Shown here: positions 45,453-57,545 of the stretch, piece by piece
Position numbering within the stretch: position 1 is the first letter of the stretch
Layout: each line of letters opens with the position of its first letter
NCBI GenBank assembly: GCA_961205875.1
Contig: OY540822.1
Location: 1,304,501-1,368,500, forward strand
Source: Sialis fuliginosa
Lineage: Eukaryota > Arthropoda > Insecta > Megaloptera > Sialidae
DNA length: 64,000 nt
Direction of reading: 5' to 3'
Made by a program: the position numbers and the translations under genes
Notes under the pieces: generated by a model
What the model saw: only the letters and a program-made list of their open reading frames with translations
Database searches by the model: none
What the model was told of the DNA's origin: nothing

Positions 45453-45479
45453 TTCGAAATTTTACATTAAAAAATAAAT

Positions 45480-46250
45480 TCCAGGTTAATTTGATATAAA
45501 TTACGGGAATGTATTAACCTGAAATTTTATGTAATATTTGAATATTTCGAAATATTCATTTCAAGTAACTAAATGTAGTTTAATAATAATACAAATTGAA
45601 AGAAAACAACAATTAAACGTGTGAAAATTGACAGTTATAAATTGTTAAAGAAGAAAATAATTGGAAAATTATCAAATTTTGTATAAACATCAGGTACTTA
45701 CATGTAATGTTTATTTTCTATAAAACCATTTAATATTTTTGGTTGAGGCATACTGGTATACAACTATTGTAAGTTGTAACGACCTATAACTTATTGTTAC
45801 CAAAAAAATCAATATTAATAATTAGAATTATTTGAAACTTTGTCTTTATGATTTTTTTTCTATGTGATTTAATGTGATTAATATTACTTATTGTTAGTAA
45901 ATAAATGTCAATATGTATGGCAGATAATATTATATCAAATTAATAATCTGCCGAAAGTAAATTTCTGTGATGTATTCTGTGGGCTTTAATTGTACCCTCC
46001 TTAAGGAATGATAAAAAGATAAAATTCTATTTTATCCAAATTATAGTGTTTATTTAGTAATGGGGGTCTACGACAAAAAACTGATAGGTCTACAGAAAAA
46101 ACTCTGTACCAAAAATGGTTCGTTTTTAAATTAGGTCAAACCAATATTAATCAAAATTTACAATTGATATTTTTTATATAAATAAATATAGGTATATACA
46201 ATAAATAAATATAAAGTAAAAATTTAATAAAATTATTATATTTATATAGC
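45480..46250. other. AT-rich spacer 3' of gene D
   Basis: It presumably holds the end of the gene D transcript. No repeat or other gene was recognised. Confidence 0.4.
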
Positions 46251-46357
46251 TTAACCCTTTGGACGCGTAACACGAAAAAAAATATGCTCTAAAAAATGCA
46301 GTTTTGCCACCAAAAATAAAATGTTCCAAAATTTTTTTTTATTATGTACTTAATGTA

Positions 46358-47591
46358 GGAGACCGGGGTATTGTGAGCCACTTTTTTATATGCTCAACGG
46401 GCTGCCATAAAATCAAGTTTTCCTTCAAATTTCAACGCGGGATGTTGTAGTATGACTAATTACCTTTCTTTTAGTCACAATAGTTTAATCGAATATCTCT
46501 GAATTGGATGAACCCCAGACGATTGCAAAAAATGTGCAAATCTCGGGGAATTGTGAGCCACGTGTTTTAAATTAAATAAAAATAACAATTTTTGTTAGAA
46601 AAGGTTTATTTATGTCTCTGAATGGCAAAATAATATTTAATCAATAAGAAAAAAGTAAAAAATGATGAAAATCAATCTGAAATACAATGCTTGCAAGTCC
46701 AATAACTTGCGGTCATATTCAGATATATCGATAAAATAAAATCAGGATGTACGATATTTTAAAAAAATATCGATATTTATCGTTGAATAAAAAAATATCG
46801 ATATTTATAGTCAATAAAAATCAAGTAGCCGATAAATATCTTTGGAAAATATCGATATTTTGATATATCGATAGAAAAAAATTTTGTTCATTGATTCGTA
46901 TTTTACAAAAAATTTAAGTATTGAACAAATAAATAAAAATGTCATTTAAGAATATCGATATTTTATATTTTTTTTATCAATATTCGATATTTTTAAAAAT
47001 ATCGGATATTGATAATATCAGCGATAAAAATATTATCGCAAAATATCGATATCGTCAACAAAAAATATCGATATTTTTAAATATTGATAAAATATTTACA
47101 TCCCTAGTGCTTACATTTTGCATAAACAATCATAAAGAAACATCAAACAAGTGAAGTTAGCTCGTTAAATGTAAAAAACCGAGTGGCTCACAATTCCCCG
47201 CGAAAAGTGGCTCACAATTCCCCGAACCCCTATTTTTACAAAATAGCCGCAAATAAATTACGCAATGCTAACTTCAGGCAAAATTTCTTTTTTATTTCGA
47301 AAGCTTGAAGTGACACGAATATTATAAACATAGTTACCTGCGTGGATTCCCAGAGATGTATCACAATAATAGACCAAACACGAAGTGAAAATGATACATC
47401 GAGAACAACAAATTTTTATTTGTTGACAGAGCAAAATAACGATGCGGGTGCGCACGTTTACTGATGATGGAAATATTAGCTTATCATGAGACAAGTCGAT
47501 GACAGTTGTTCGCAGCTGTCATGATTCACTAGGAAAAAAAATATGGCGCTGGCTCACGATTCCCCGTGGCTCACAATACCCCGGTCTCCCC
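46358..47591. mobile_element. Terminal-inverted-repeat element nested in the piggyBac-type element
   Basis: An exact 11-base direct repeat, TACTTAATGTA, flanks it (46347-46357 and 47592-47602). The true duplication may be 9 to 11 bases. Ends read (gg)ggagaccggggtattgtg and their complement, continuing gagccac. Extra subterminal copies of gtggctcacaattccccg occur at 47182-47224. It is non-coding, with uncertain superfamily (a 9-bp duplication would suggest Mutator-like). Confidence 0.8.
46745..47108. repeat. Cluster of ATATCGATATTT palindromes
   Basis: More than ten copies of atatcgatattt or close variants lie in about 360 bp. The cluster is bounded by aggatgtacgatatttt and its approximate complement (aaaatatttacatccct), so it may be a third-level nested MITE inside 46358-47591. 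Confidence 0.65.
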
Positions 47592-48954
47592 TACTTAATG
47601 TAAGGCATCAAATAAAATATTTACAAAACATGGGCGTCGCATGGTTTTAGTTTTGAAGGGGGTAGAAAGAATCAAAAAATTAATTAAAGAAAACAAAACA
47701 GCAATTATTAAATAAATTAAAATTTATAAGAGTAACAGTATGAACATACATATATATAAAAATGAAATTAATTACAACCTTCTATACGCGACAAGGGGTG
47801 AAATATACAATTTTTCCATTACTTGATTTTTATTCGATATATAAAATCGTAAATATCTCGGCTCCTATGCGAGATATGGGTTTGTTTTCCCTCCTAAAAC
47901 CCCCTCCCCCGTAGTATTTTTTCCACTGGATCAAATAAAACTAATTCAACCCTCCATACGTAACAGGAGATGAAATTAAAAAGAATATTAAACATTATAC
48001 AAAGTCGTAAATATTTTGGATCTTAGTTGAAAATTGCAAGAACCCACCCCCTGTCTACCCTCGCCATTAGGGGTTGAATGTCGAAATTTTTATTTTTTTT
48101 AAGACTATTTTGCCCGAATTATTCTTTATGCAGATAAACATATCAAAAACCCACCCTCGACCCCTTCCTATACTATTAGGGTTGAATGTAAATTTTTTTT
48201 TATTGAATATTATTTTGACCAAATTTAAAAATTTAACACCAATCCCCCCCCCCCTCTACTCCCTAGGGGTCGAATTTTCGAAAATGCTATTTGCCTTGTA
48301 GAGTACCTGTGCTTGATGAAACTTGATTCGAGTAAATAAAAAAAAAATATTTTTCTCATAAGAACTTTTTCACCCACTTGCAACATCTTAAGGGTTGAAT
48401 TTTGGGAAATGCTGAAATATCTTTTTAATTATATGTATGGTAGAGTATTTATATTAAATTGGTGTGGTTGAATTTTATTAAATGTTTAAATACGTGTTTC
48501 ATTATTTGTATAGTTTTTTAAATTTCAAGTAACCACCAAAAAAAATATTTTTTACCATACAAAATTTTACAACTATTTTTACCCCCGTGGGGGTTGAATT
48601 TCGAAAAATCCTTTTTTAGTGGGTGCTTACATCATAGAAGGAAGACACCCCTGAAATTTCATGATTCTAGGTCCACGGATACATTTTTTATAAGCCGTGG
48701 ACTATAGTCGATTTACGCGTTGAAAGGTAATAAAAAAACAAACGACTTTAGTCCCTTTACGCGTCCAAAGGGTTAAGGAAATAAATTAGAAAATAATCAA
48801 AAAGGTTATGGAATAAACCATTTGTATGTAAGAAAAAATGTAGTCTGATAAAAAGTGTTCAACAATGCAATTATATTAATCTTACACAAAATTAGTCTTA
48901 AAATAAATAAATAAATAATTTAATTAATTAATCGGACAATAAATTAATAAGTGT

Positions 48955-50392
48955 ACAGTCACCTGCATTAATGGTCTTGCAATTTGTATTCATTTTCGTT
49001 TATCACAAACCTCCCATTTGATTATTATAATATTTAAATCATTTCTCCATGTATCAAACAAAGACAGATATTTTGAAATTCATTTGCTAGATAAAGAACT
49101 ACTCTTTGTTTATAGTACTCATATATATTTGTGCAATTAAATTATTATGTAATCTATTGAAAATTGTATAAGTAAATTTTGTGGCAATAAATATTTGATA
49201 TTCCGAATTTTAGTATTTAAATATATTAAACTTGATATAAAATTATATGTCTCATTAATATGGATAAGGTGAAGATTAAAACGTTTTGAAGGGGGGTAGG
49301 AGTATGTAATCCCCCTTCCCCCACTGAAAGGCGAAGGATATTCGTTTTATGTTATGCTCCCCTTAAAAAAATTTATAAATTTAAAGCAATTTAAATAAAG
49401 GGGGTGGGATCATAGGGGTCATACCCAATAAGAAACACCAAATGTAAAACTATAGCAAATCAAATAAAAATTTCTTAATTTAATATACTACAATTCTTTT
49501 ACTTCGAACTTCAAAACTTGTTTTGTCTACCCCCCTCTCAAATTTGAAGTTAATATTGTTAAACCATTTTTTTCAATTTCGGATTTTGATGCCAATATTC
49601 ATTTTAACCTTCTCTGAATCCATTCTGATTATTTTCGACTTGATGGCTATGTGCCGATCTGTAGTCGTTAAAAAACACCTTTTTAAATGTAATTTAAAAA
49701 AATTTTAATTTTAAACGTGCCATTATAATGCCTAATGACTATAAAAAAGGAATTTGAAATTTTTATATTTTGTTAAATATGTATACCTACGAGTGGGTTA
49801 AAATTAACGCATGTGTTATTGCAAAGGTAATGATTTTATTGTTTATATTTATATTACAAGAAACGCAAATTATTATTGCAAATAAACTGCCCTGGTTGAC
49901 ACAAGACTTAAAATTACATTAGTTAATATGTACTTTCTGCTAAGAAATTGAATATAAACTACTTTACATTAATTGTTGTTTTTGTTAATGTTCGATATAT
50001 ATTTTAATTCTATTCTGTGATTTTATTTCAAATGTTTTTATTATAAATCTCTATAATCATTTTTATGTTTAAAAAAATGTTGTTTTGTTAATGGCTTCTT
50101 ATTTATTTAATATTTCAACAGTTTGGCACGTTTTAGATATTATTATTTCTATACATCTATTTAATTGACAGTTATAATAATAAATGATTTTATTTTCATA
50201 AATAACTATATAGACTTCATATTATTAAAATTAATTTTAAATAAAAACTAAATTATTATTTTTGGTCAATTCATAAAAGATACAAAAGAAGAATAGAACA
50301 TAAATTATAGAAAATAATGTTCTCTACAACTTTTATAGTCCAGGTTGTGGAGGCTAAAACAGATTATTTTTGAGTAGGTACAGTTTTAATAC
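48955..50392 (-). repeat. Interspersed repeat R1, copy 2, left part
   Basis: It is an inverted copy of 486-2245 without that copy's MITE. The remaining few bases of R1 lie past the LTR element at 57524-57545. The R1 sequence is split exactly at ATAC, the LTR element's target. Confidence 0.8.
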
Positions 50393-51011
50393 TGTAATGG
50401 TATCCCAGCTTCTGACACCAATTTTGTAATGGTATCCCAGCTTCTGACACCAATTTTGTAATGATTTTTGGTCCCAACTTCTGCTGACACCAAATTTGTA
50501 ATATTCGTTGTAATCGTGTCGTGAAATAATCCACAAGAAAACAATTTAATTGCTGATTTAAATATATTTATTTATTTACAAGTTGTTACATGATGTTAAA
50601 GTCTTAATGTGTATATCTTAGTGTTTGTATCTTCATGTTCAAGTCTTCATAATAATGTGTTCATAATAATAATGATCTAGTATTTTCTAAGTTAACCTTA
50701 TATATGTCTATGCAATATGTATTGTACCTTGTCTTGTACATAGGGTAGATGGTTGTTCCTTTCACAAATTGTCATGGCTCTAGTAATAAAATTATGTCGA
50801 CCCTAAATGTACAAGTGTGTTAAAAATAAATGGGTTTAAATATTGTACTTGTTACAAAATAGTAATAAACAATTTAGATGTCAACCCTCGTCCTTTGAGC
50901 TATTGTGTAATGATTTAGAATAGATAGTTACATATATAGATTTTTACACATAAGAAAGATATATTACGGTCATTACAGTCAAAGTCAAGTGTGTCCTGCA
51001 AATACATTACA
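50393..51011 (-). repeat. LTR of the Ty3/gypsy element (3' LTR)
   Basis: 619 bp, TG...CA ends, same length as the partner at 56901-57519 and no differences noticed. Its low-coordinate end carries two tandem ~32-base units that resemble the primer-binding site plus LTR edge, and a third diverged unit. Confidence 0.93.
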
Positions 51012-51456
51012 CCTCCCTTCTTAATGAAAAGATAAGTCGAGGCTTATCTTTTGAACCCTTGATTTAACAATGATTTTGATTATTTTGTAAATATACATAT
51101 TATTATTTAATTGATTTTATGACATGTTATTAAGTCATCTAAATTCAAGGTACTACTGTGCATTTGTATGAATTAAGTATAAGGCTAAAATATAACATTG
51201 TTTTTTTCATTCATAAGTACCAATATCGTACGAATATGAAACGAATGTTTTCGTTTGATTATTTTGATTAAAATATAACGTTGAAATTTTCAATTAGACT
51301 ATATTTTGAAATTTGTTTTAGAGAAATTGATATAGTCAGATTTTGGTAGTACAATTAGTATTAATTTATTAGAATTTTAAATTGAAATTAATTTTATTAT
51401 TAATTTTTATTTTTATATAAGTAAATATATGTAAATTTTGAAACGAACGCATGTTA

Positions 51457-54400
51457 TTAATCCGTGTTAACAAAAGCGTGTTTTAGTCGATCCACGTGGA
51501 CTTTTACCTTTCGTTTATTTATTTGAATAGTGACATTTGTATCAGAGTTTTGTTCGATAACCGTATATGGACCATTATATTTAGGACTTAGCTTTTTTGA
51601 TTGATTTAATTTAGTTGATTCGTTTAGAATATATACTTTGTCTCCTACCGAATAATTTATAATTTTAGATTTTTTATCGTAATATTTTTTATTTGTTAAT
51701 TTTGATTTAATTATATTATTTCTTGCGATCTCATAACTTTTATTTAGTTTTAACTTTAATTCGTCTACATAATCTTCGTAAGAGTATTTAAATTCAGGAT
51801 TTTGTGATATAGAAGTAGGAAGTTCAGGTTTTTTACCAAATAGCAATTCATGAGGGGAGAATAAGGTAGATGAATGAGGAGTAGTGTTATAAGAAAACAT
51901 ACTGAATTGAATCCACTCGTCCCAATCTGATTGATTGTTATTAATATAATGTTTAAGATATTCAGCAAGAGTGGAATGACTACGTTCTAAACTTCCGTTA
52001 CTTTGTGGTCTATATGCCGTTGTTTGAATATTTTTTATTTTGAATAACTTAGATATATTTTTGAATAAATTTGATGTAAAATCTTTCCCTTGATCTGTAA
52101 GAATGAATTTAGGTATTCCAAATTTACAAATAAAATTATTTACAAATGTTTTAGAAATTGTTTCTGCATCATGAACTGGTAATGGATAAGCTTGTGAATA
52201 TTTAGTTAGATCATCTTGTAAGGTCAAAATATATTTATTACCGTTTTCCGTTACAGGTAAAGGACCTACTATGTCTAGAGATATTTTTTCAAATGGTTCA
52301 GTTGCCGTTGTGGTTAATTCCATTGGCTTTTTAGATTTTTTTCTAATAAGTTTATTTTTCTGGCAAGATTCGCATGATTTAATAAATTTTGAAATTTCAT
52401 TTTTCATATTGTCCCATTTATATTTATCCTTGATTCTATTATACATTCTATGAAATCCTGGATGTCCTGCTAATGGACTAGAATGATTTTCATTTAAAAT
52501 AGTTTGTATCTCTTCTCGAGTTGGGTTATATATTATATTATGATATATATTTATAGATATGTCAGAATCCTTAAAAATGTATCTTAAAATAGACCGGACC
52601 TTGTGCCACTTAAGTTTATTAGATTTATCCAATTTTGGAATAGAAATAGAAGTTATATTATTTTGAATTAATTGTTCTTTTAATTTAACGAATAAATCAA
52701 ATATATTTTTGTATTCTAAATTGTCCCAAAAGTTTTCCTTATATACTAAATAAAATATAAAATGATTGTTATGTTTTAAAAATTGAATATCATGAGTCTT
52801 AAGATTTTGATTTTTTAAGGTATCTAGATGATTGTATTTATGAACGACCTTAGAGAATAAGTGTTGTGATAAATCATCTAGATCTTTAGAAGTAAACACG
52901 ACTATATTATCATTAATATCTAAAATTGATGAATCGAATTCATTTAAATTATTATTATTGATAATGGAATTTTGTAAAGTTTTTAGGAATTCGTCATATT
53001 TTATGTTTGTTTGAATTGTATTTATTTTAATCCTACTTAAAGCGTCTGCATTATTATTACATTTCCCTGACTTATACCTGATTTTATAAGTATATTGTTC
53101 TAATTTTAACCTCCATCGAACTAACCTTGATCCCGGATCCTTAACGTTAAACAACCATTGAAGCGGTTTGTGATCGGTTAAGATTGTGAATTCGCGACCG
53201 TATAAATATGGACGAAAATGGTTTACGCTCCATATTATCGCTAGTAATTCTTTTTCCGTCGTCGAATAATTAGACTCGGCTTTATTTAATGTACGACTCG
53301 CGTAAGCAATAGGGAGATCATTGGGTACATCACCTTGAGACAGAACTGATCCGATCGCATAATTTGACGCGTCAGTAGTTAATATAAATTCTTTATCAAA
53401 ATTTGGATATTGTAGTATAGGTTCTTTTATTAATTCATTTTTTAGAATTTCGAATGATTCTTGCTGTGAACTTGTCCATTTGAACTCTACGTTTTTTCGT
53501 AAAAGTTTTGTTAACGGGAGTGAAATTTTACTAAAATTGTCAATAAATCGCCTATAATACCCAACTAAGCCTAAGAATGCCTTAATATCTTTAGGTGAGG
53601 ATGGTATTGGATATTCTTTTACTGAATTAACTTTTGCCGGATCTGGTTTTACACCGGATTCAGTTATTAAGTGCCCGAGATACATAACTTCTCGTCGGAG
53701 AAATTCGCATTTATCTGGTTGAATTTTTAAATTAGATTGAGCTAACCTGTCGAATATTTCTTTTAATTTTGTATTATGGTCATCTAAATTACCTCCATAA
53801 ACCACGATATCGTCTAAATAGGTGAAACAACGTGTACCTTGAAGTCCTGTTAAAATATTATTCATTACGCGTTGAAACGTAGCCGGTGCCGATCGGAGCC
53901 CGAACGGCATACGTTTGTATTGAAAGTGACCAAAAGGTACCGTGAATGCTGTTTTATGTGCATCATTAGGGTCCATTTTAATTTGGTGAAATCCCGATGC
54001 AAGATCTAAGGTTGTAAAATATGTTGAATGTCCTAACTGATCTAATATATCCGCTATATTAGGTAATGGATATGAATCTCCTACCGTTATATCGTTCAAT
54101 TTCCTATAATCTATGACAAGACGCCATTTTTGCTGACCTGAAGCATCAGATTTTTTTGGTACTACCCATACAGGTGAACTAAAAGGTGAGGTAGATGGTT
54201 CAATTATACCTTGATCTAATAAATTATTTATTTGATTTTTAACCTCTTCTTTATGCACTTCAGGATATCGATAGGATTTAGATATTATAGGAACATTGGT
54301 AGTTGTAGGAATTTTGTGTGTAATATTATTTGTACAAGTGAGTGAATCGCCTTCTAAATAAAATATATCATTATATTCGATACATAAATCCATTAATGAG

Positions 54401-55150
54401 TTATATTCTTCTTTATTTAAATGAGAAAGTCTAAGATTGTTTTTAAGTTTAATTAATCTATCTGAATTTGAATTATGATTTTTGAGATTAATATTTGAAT
54501 TTGGCGAAGCGATCGATTCTAAAGGAACAGAAATTTTATCAATTTTAACAACTTTGTCCGTCGTATTTAATATTGATGTTAAAGCTGTAGAATCTAAATT
54601 CACTTTTACTATACTGGCACATAAATAAACACCATTGAGAATTTCAGTTTTTTCTATAATACCTTCTTTTAATTCAGGGTTGGATATTTCAATTTTGACA
54701 ATAGTTTCGCATCTAGGCTGGATATAATAGGAATTAGTTTTGATTTCGGATATAATATTAGGACTTGATGGAACGCTAGATTGAATTGGAGTGTGTACGT
54801 AATTTAGTTTTATTTTATTAATTTCGTTAAGTGTTAGTTCGTTTAATTCGTAACTGATTTTTGCACGTGTATATTTTAATAAGTCGTTGCCAATTATTCC
54901 ATCATACATGATTGGAAAATCGTCTTTAACGACATGAAAAATGTGTTTAATAATATTATTATTAACATTGATATCGATATAGCAATAACACAATGTCTTA
55001 ACTGGTTCAGGAGTATTATTATCTATACCTCTCAGAGTAATTATATGATTTTCGAAGCATAATGTATTCCCGTCTAATTTGGAAAGCTTGATTAAACTAA
55101 TATCTGCTCCAGTATCTAGCAGAAATTTTCCATGTTTATTTGTTAATTGT
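51457..55150 (-). CDS. pol: Ty3/gypsy pol region (protease, RT, RNase H, integrase)
   Basis: From the internal Met at 54993 the open frame is 1178 residues, and the same frame stays open further upstream through a protease motif LLDTGADIS near 55110. Visible in order are reverse transcriptase (about 250-430, YLDDIV at 392), RNase H (about 535-660, TTDAS near 540), the integrase zinc-binding segment (H843 to C877), the integrase core (D907, D966, E1003) and a GPY motif near 1141. No chromodomain or envelope domain is seen. The domain order protease-RT-RNase H-integrase marks it as Ty3/gypsy. It is a fossil or recent mobile element protein, not a host gene. Confidence 0.93.
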
Positions 55151-55346
55151 AGGGAATTTAAATTGACGTATGTCGATATAGCATTTTGATTTATGATGGA
55201 AATAGTTCCATGATTATTAACTGAATTAGGGGAATTATCGATATTAAATTTTGTAGATTTTTTATTAATTATGATTGATTTAGATTTAATGTTTTCGTCA
55301 AAATTTAATAATGAGTGAGAATTTTGTCTTGATTTAGCGATATTTT

Positions 55347-56327
55347 TTATTGGAAACTGGCCTGAATAGTTCTGGCGGTTCTCGAAGTTGCGGCCATTTC
55401 TTGAGAACCCGAAGAGTTTAAAGAATTAGCATGATTTTGAGTAGTATTATTATTAGAATTAATATTTCGTTTATTATTATTATAATCACGTCTTCTGCAT
55501 TCAGAAATTAAGTGACCTAATTTTTTACAATAATTACATTTTTTTGTCAAGTACGTGTTAGTATAATTATTCGTTTGAATTTGTCTAACATTAGGTTCTG
55601 ATTTTATTGGCTTAGATTTATTATAACAGTTTGCCAAAGTGTGACCCGCTCTCTCGCAGAAACTACAATATTTATTGTTAATTGAATTAAGATTTTGATA
55701 TTTTTGGATTTCGGACTTGGAAATAATTTCTTGTTCTTCTTCTAAAGCTATTGAAATTGCGTGTTCTAACGTTTCGGGTTTTTGGGATTTTACAAGTAGT
55801 GATAAATCTTTATTTAGTCCCGATACAAATACGTTTAGTGCTTGATTTTTCAAAAGTTCGGTACAAGCTAATTTTCCGTCATTTGATAAGTTCCTATCTA
55901 AAGTATTTAATAATTTGATATAATAGTTTTCTACTTTGTTGGCAAATGATAAAACAGGTTCTTTAGGATTTTGTCTACACGAATTTAATTCTAACTGCCA
56001 TTGTCCTACAGTTCTTTTATCGGAATATAATTCTAATAAATGGTTCTTTAGTTCAAACCAATTTGTAAATATTCTATTTTTTATTAAAACTCTCGCGTTG
56101 TCCGTTATTTTAGTTTCAATTATTGCAAACAATATTGGTTTTAGCGATTCTGATACAAGATTATACGCTTTGTCACAATTATCAACAAACTCAAATAATT
56201 TTGACTTGTTACCATCAAATCTGATTAACATTTTCTCTGCTAACTCGATTGAAATTGTCATTTTGATTTTGGTACGAATGAGTGAGACAAAAATGAAGTA
56301 TAATTTTAAATAAAACGCACAATGCAC
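55347..56327 (-). CDS. gag: Ty3/gypsy gag region with two zinc knuckles
   Basis: The frame gives 326 residues from the first Met, although the Met at residue 23 (MTISIELAEKML) may be the true start. The middle resembles a retrotransposon capsid region. Two C-x2-C-x4-H-x4-C zinc knuckles lie near residues 221-234 (CSFCERAGHTLANC) and 264-277 (CNYCKKLGHLISEC), followed by an Asn-rich tail. It lies upstream of pol in the element's direction, in the usual order. Confidence 0.88.
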   Translation of the reverse strand: MHCAFYLKLYFIFVSLIRTKIKMTISIELAEKMLIRFDGNKSKLFEFVDNCDKAYNLVSESLKPILFAIIETKITDNARVLIKNRIFTNWFELKNHLLELYSDKRTVGQWQLELNSCRQNPKEPVLSFANKVENYYIKLLNTLDRNLSNDGKLACTELLKNQALNVFVSGLNKDLSLLVKSQKPETLEHAISIALEEEQEIISKSEIQKYQNLNSINNKYCSFCERAGHTLANCYNKSKPIKSEPNVRQIQTNNYTNTYLTKKCNYCKKLGHLISECRRRDYNNNKRNINSNNNTTQNHANSLNSSGSQEMAATSRTARTIQASFQ

Positions 56328-56438
56328 AGAGTGAAATTGAAATTTAAATGACTTACATTAATATCATCAGCTCTTCAATTGGACAGCGATTTGGACAGGT
56401 TGATGGAACAGCGACACAGCGATGTAGAGTAGTGACTC

Positions 56439-56691
56439 AGCGACTTGTAGATTTTGGATTTAGCGACTTGTAGATTTTGGATTTAGCGACTTGTAGATTT
56501 TGGATTTAGCGACTTGTAGATTTTGGATTTAGCGACTTGTAGATTTTGGATTCAGCGACTTGTAGATTTTGGATTAAGCGACTTGTAGATTTTGGATTTA
56601 GCGACTTGTAGATTTTGGATTTAGCGACTTGTAGATTTTGGATTTAGCGACTTGTAGATTTTGGATTTAGCGACTTGTAGATTTTGGATTT
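56439..56691 (+). repeat. 23-bp minisatellite, 11 units
   Basis: Eleven head-to-tail units of agcgacttgtagattttgga plus ttt, nearly identical, lie between the gag region and the 5' LTR of the Ty3/gypsy element. They belong to the untranslated leader of the element. Confidence 0.93.
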
Positions 56692-56878
56692 AGTGTATTT
56701 GTAGATTTAGTAGATTTAGTGTATTTGAAATATTTGTTCAGCGATGTAGATTTGGATTGAATTGAATTTCTTGATTTGATTGTCGACACTTTTGATTACT
56801 GTTCCTCCTTCAAGATTTGGAAATCTCCGTACTGACGAAATTCTTGATCTTCAAGCTTTGGCGGTACGTAAGGAAGAT

Positions 56879-56896
56879 ATCCCACTTCTGACACCA
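56879..56896 (-). other. Primer-binding site, tRNA-Leu type
   Basis: On the plus strand the 18 bases atcccacttctgacacca match the 3' end, with CCA, of eukaryotic tRNA-Leu. They lie 4 bases inside the 5' LTR. On the element's own strand this is a standard primer-binding site. No complete tRNA gene surrounds it. Confidence 0.85.
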
Positions 56897-56900
56897 ATTT

Positions 56901-57519
56901 TGTAATGGTATCCCAGCTTCTGACACCAATTTTGTAATGGTATCCCAGCTTCTGACACCAATTTTGTAATGATTTTTGGTCCCAACTTCTGCTGACACCA
57001 AATTTGTAATATTCGTTGTAATCGTGTCGTGAAATAATCCACAAGAAAACAATTTAATTGCTGATTTAAATATATTTATTTATTTACAAGTTGTTACATG
57101 ATGTTAAAGTCTTAATGTGTATATCTTAGTGTTTGTATCTTCATGTTCAAGTCTTCATAATAATGTGTTCATAATAATAATGATCTAGTATTTTCTAAGT
57201 TAACCTTATATATGTCTATGCAATATGTATTGTACCTTGTCTTGTACATAGGGTAGATGGTTGTTCCTTTCACAAATTGTCATGGCTCTAGTAATAAAAT
57301 TATGTCGACCCTAAATGTACAAGTGTGTTAAAAATAAATGGGTTTAAATATTGTACTTGTTACAAAATAGTAATAAACAATTTAGATGTCAACCCTCGTC
57401 CTTTGAGCTATTGTGTAATGATTTAGAATAGATAGTTACATATATAGATTTTTACACATAAGAAAGATATATTACGGTCATTACAGTCAAAGTCAAGTGT
57501 GTCCTGCAAATACATTACA
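56901..57519 (-). repeat. LTR of the Ty3/gypsy element (5' LTR)
   Basis: 619 bp, matching 50393-51011 in length and, by eye, in sequence. The ATAC target duplication follows at 57520-57523. Confidence 0.93.
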
Positions 57520-57545
57520 ATACTAACAGCATTTATTACAAATAT

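Larger units (their letters stand above)
46255..48772. mobile_element. piggyBac-type non-autonomous element
   Basis: TTAA flanks it at 46251-46254 and 48773-48776. The ends read ccctttggacgcgtaa and ttacgcgtccaaaggg, so both the TTAA target and CCC...GGG termini fit piggyBac-like elements. A second element (46358-47591) is inserted close to its left end. About 1.28 kb remain, with repeated blocks of gttgaat(t/g)tcgaaa words, and no transposase is visible. Confidence 0.85.
50393..57519 (-). mobile_element. Ty3/gypsy LTR retrotransposon, looks whole and young
   Basis: It is 7127 bp on the minus strand. Two 619-bp long terminal repeats (50393-51011 and 56901-57519) look identical by eye, begin TG and end CA, and are flanked by ATAC (50389-50392 and 57520-57523). 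A tRNA-Leu-type primer-binding site (56879-56896) and a purine-rich tract (51012-51022 as cctcccttctt on the plus strand) are in place. Gag and pol regions lie in the order gag-pol, with no envelope gene. LTR identity implies a very recent insertion. Confidence 0.95.

Noticed and set aside
56439-56691. Possible CRISPR-like array
   Set aside because: The 23-bp units are directly adjacent with no spacers and lie within an LTR retrotransposon leader in a eukaryotic genome.
56879-56896. Possible tRNA-Leu gene end
   Set aside because: Only the 3' 18 bases with CCA are present. Nuclear tRNA genes do not encode CCA, and the position fits a primer-binding site.
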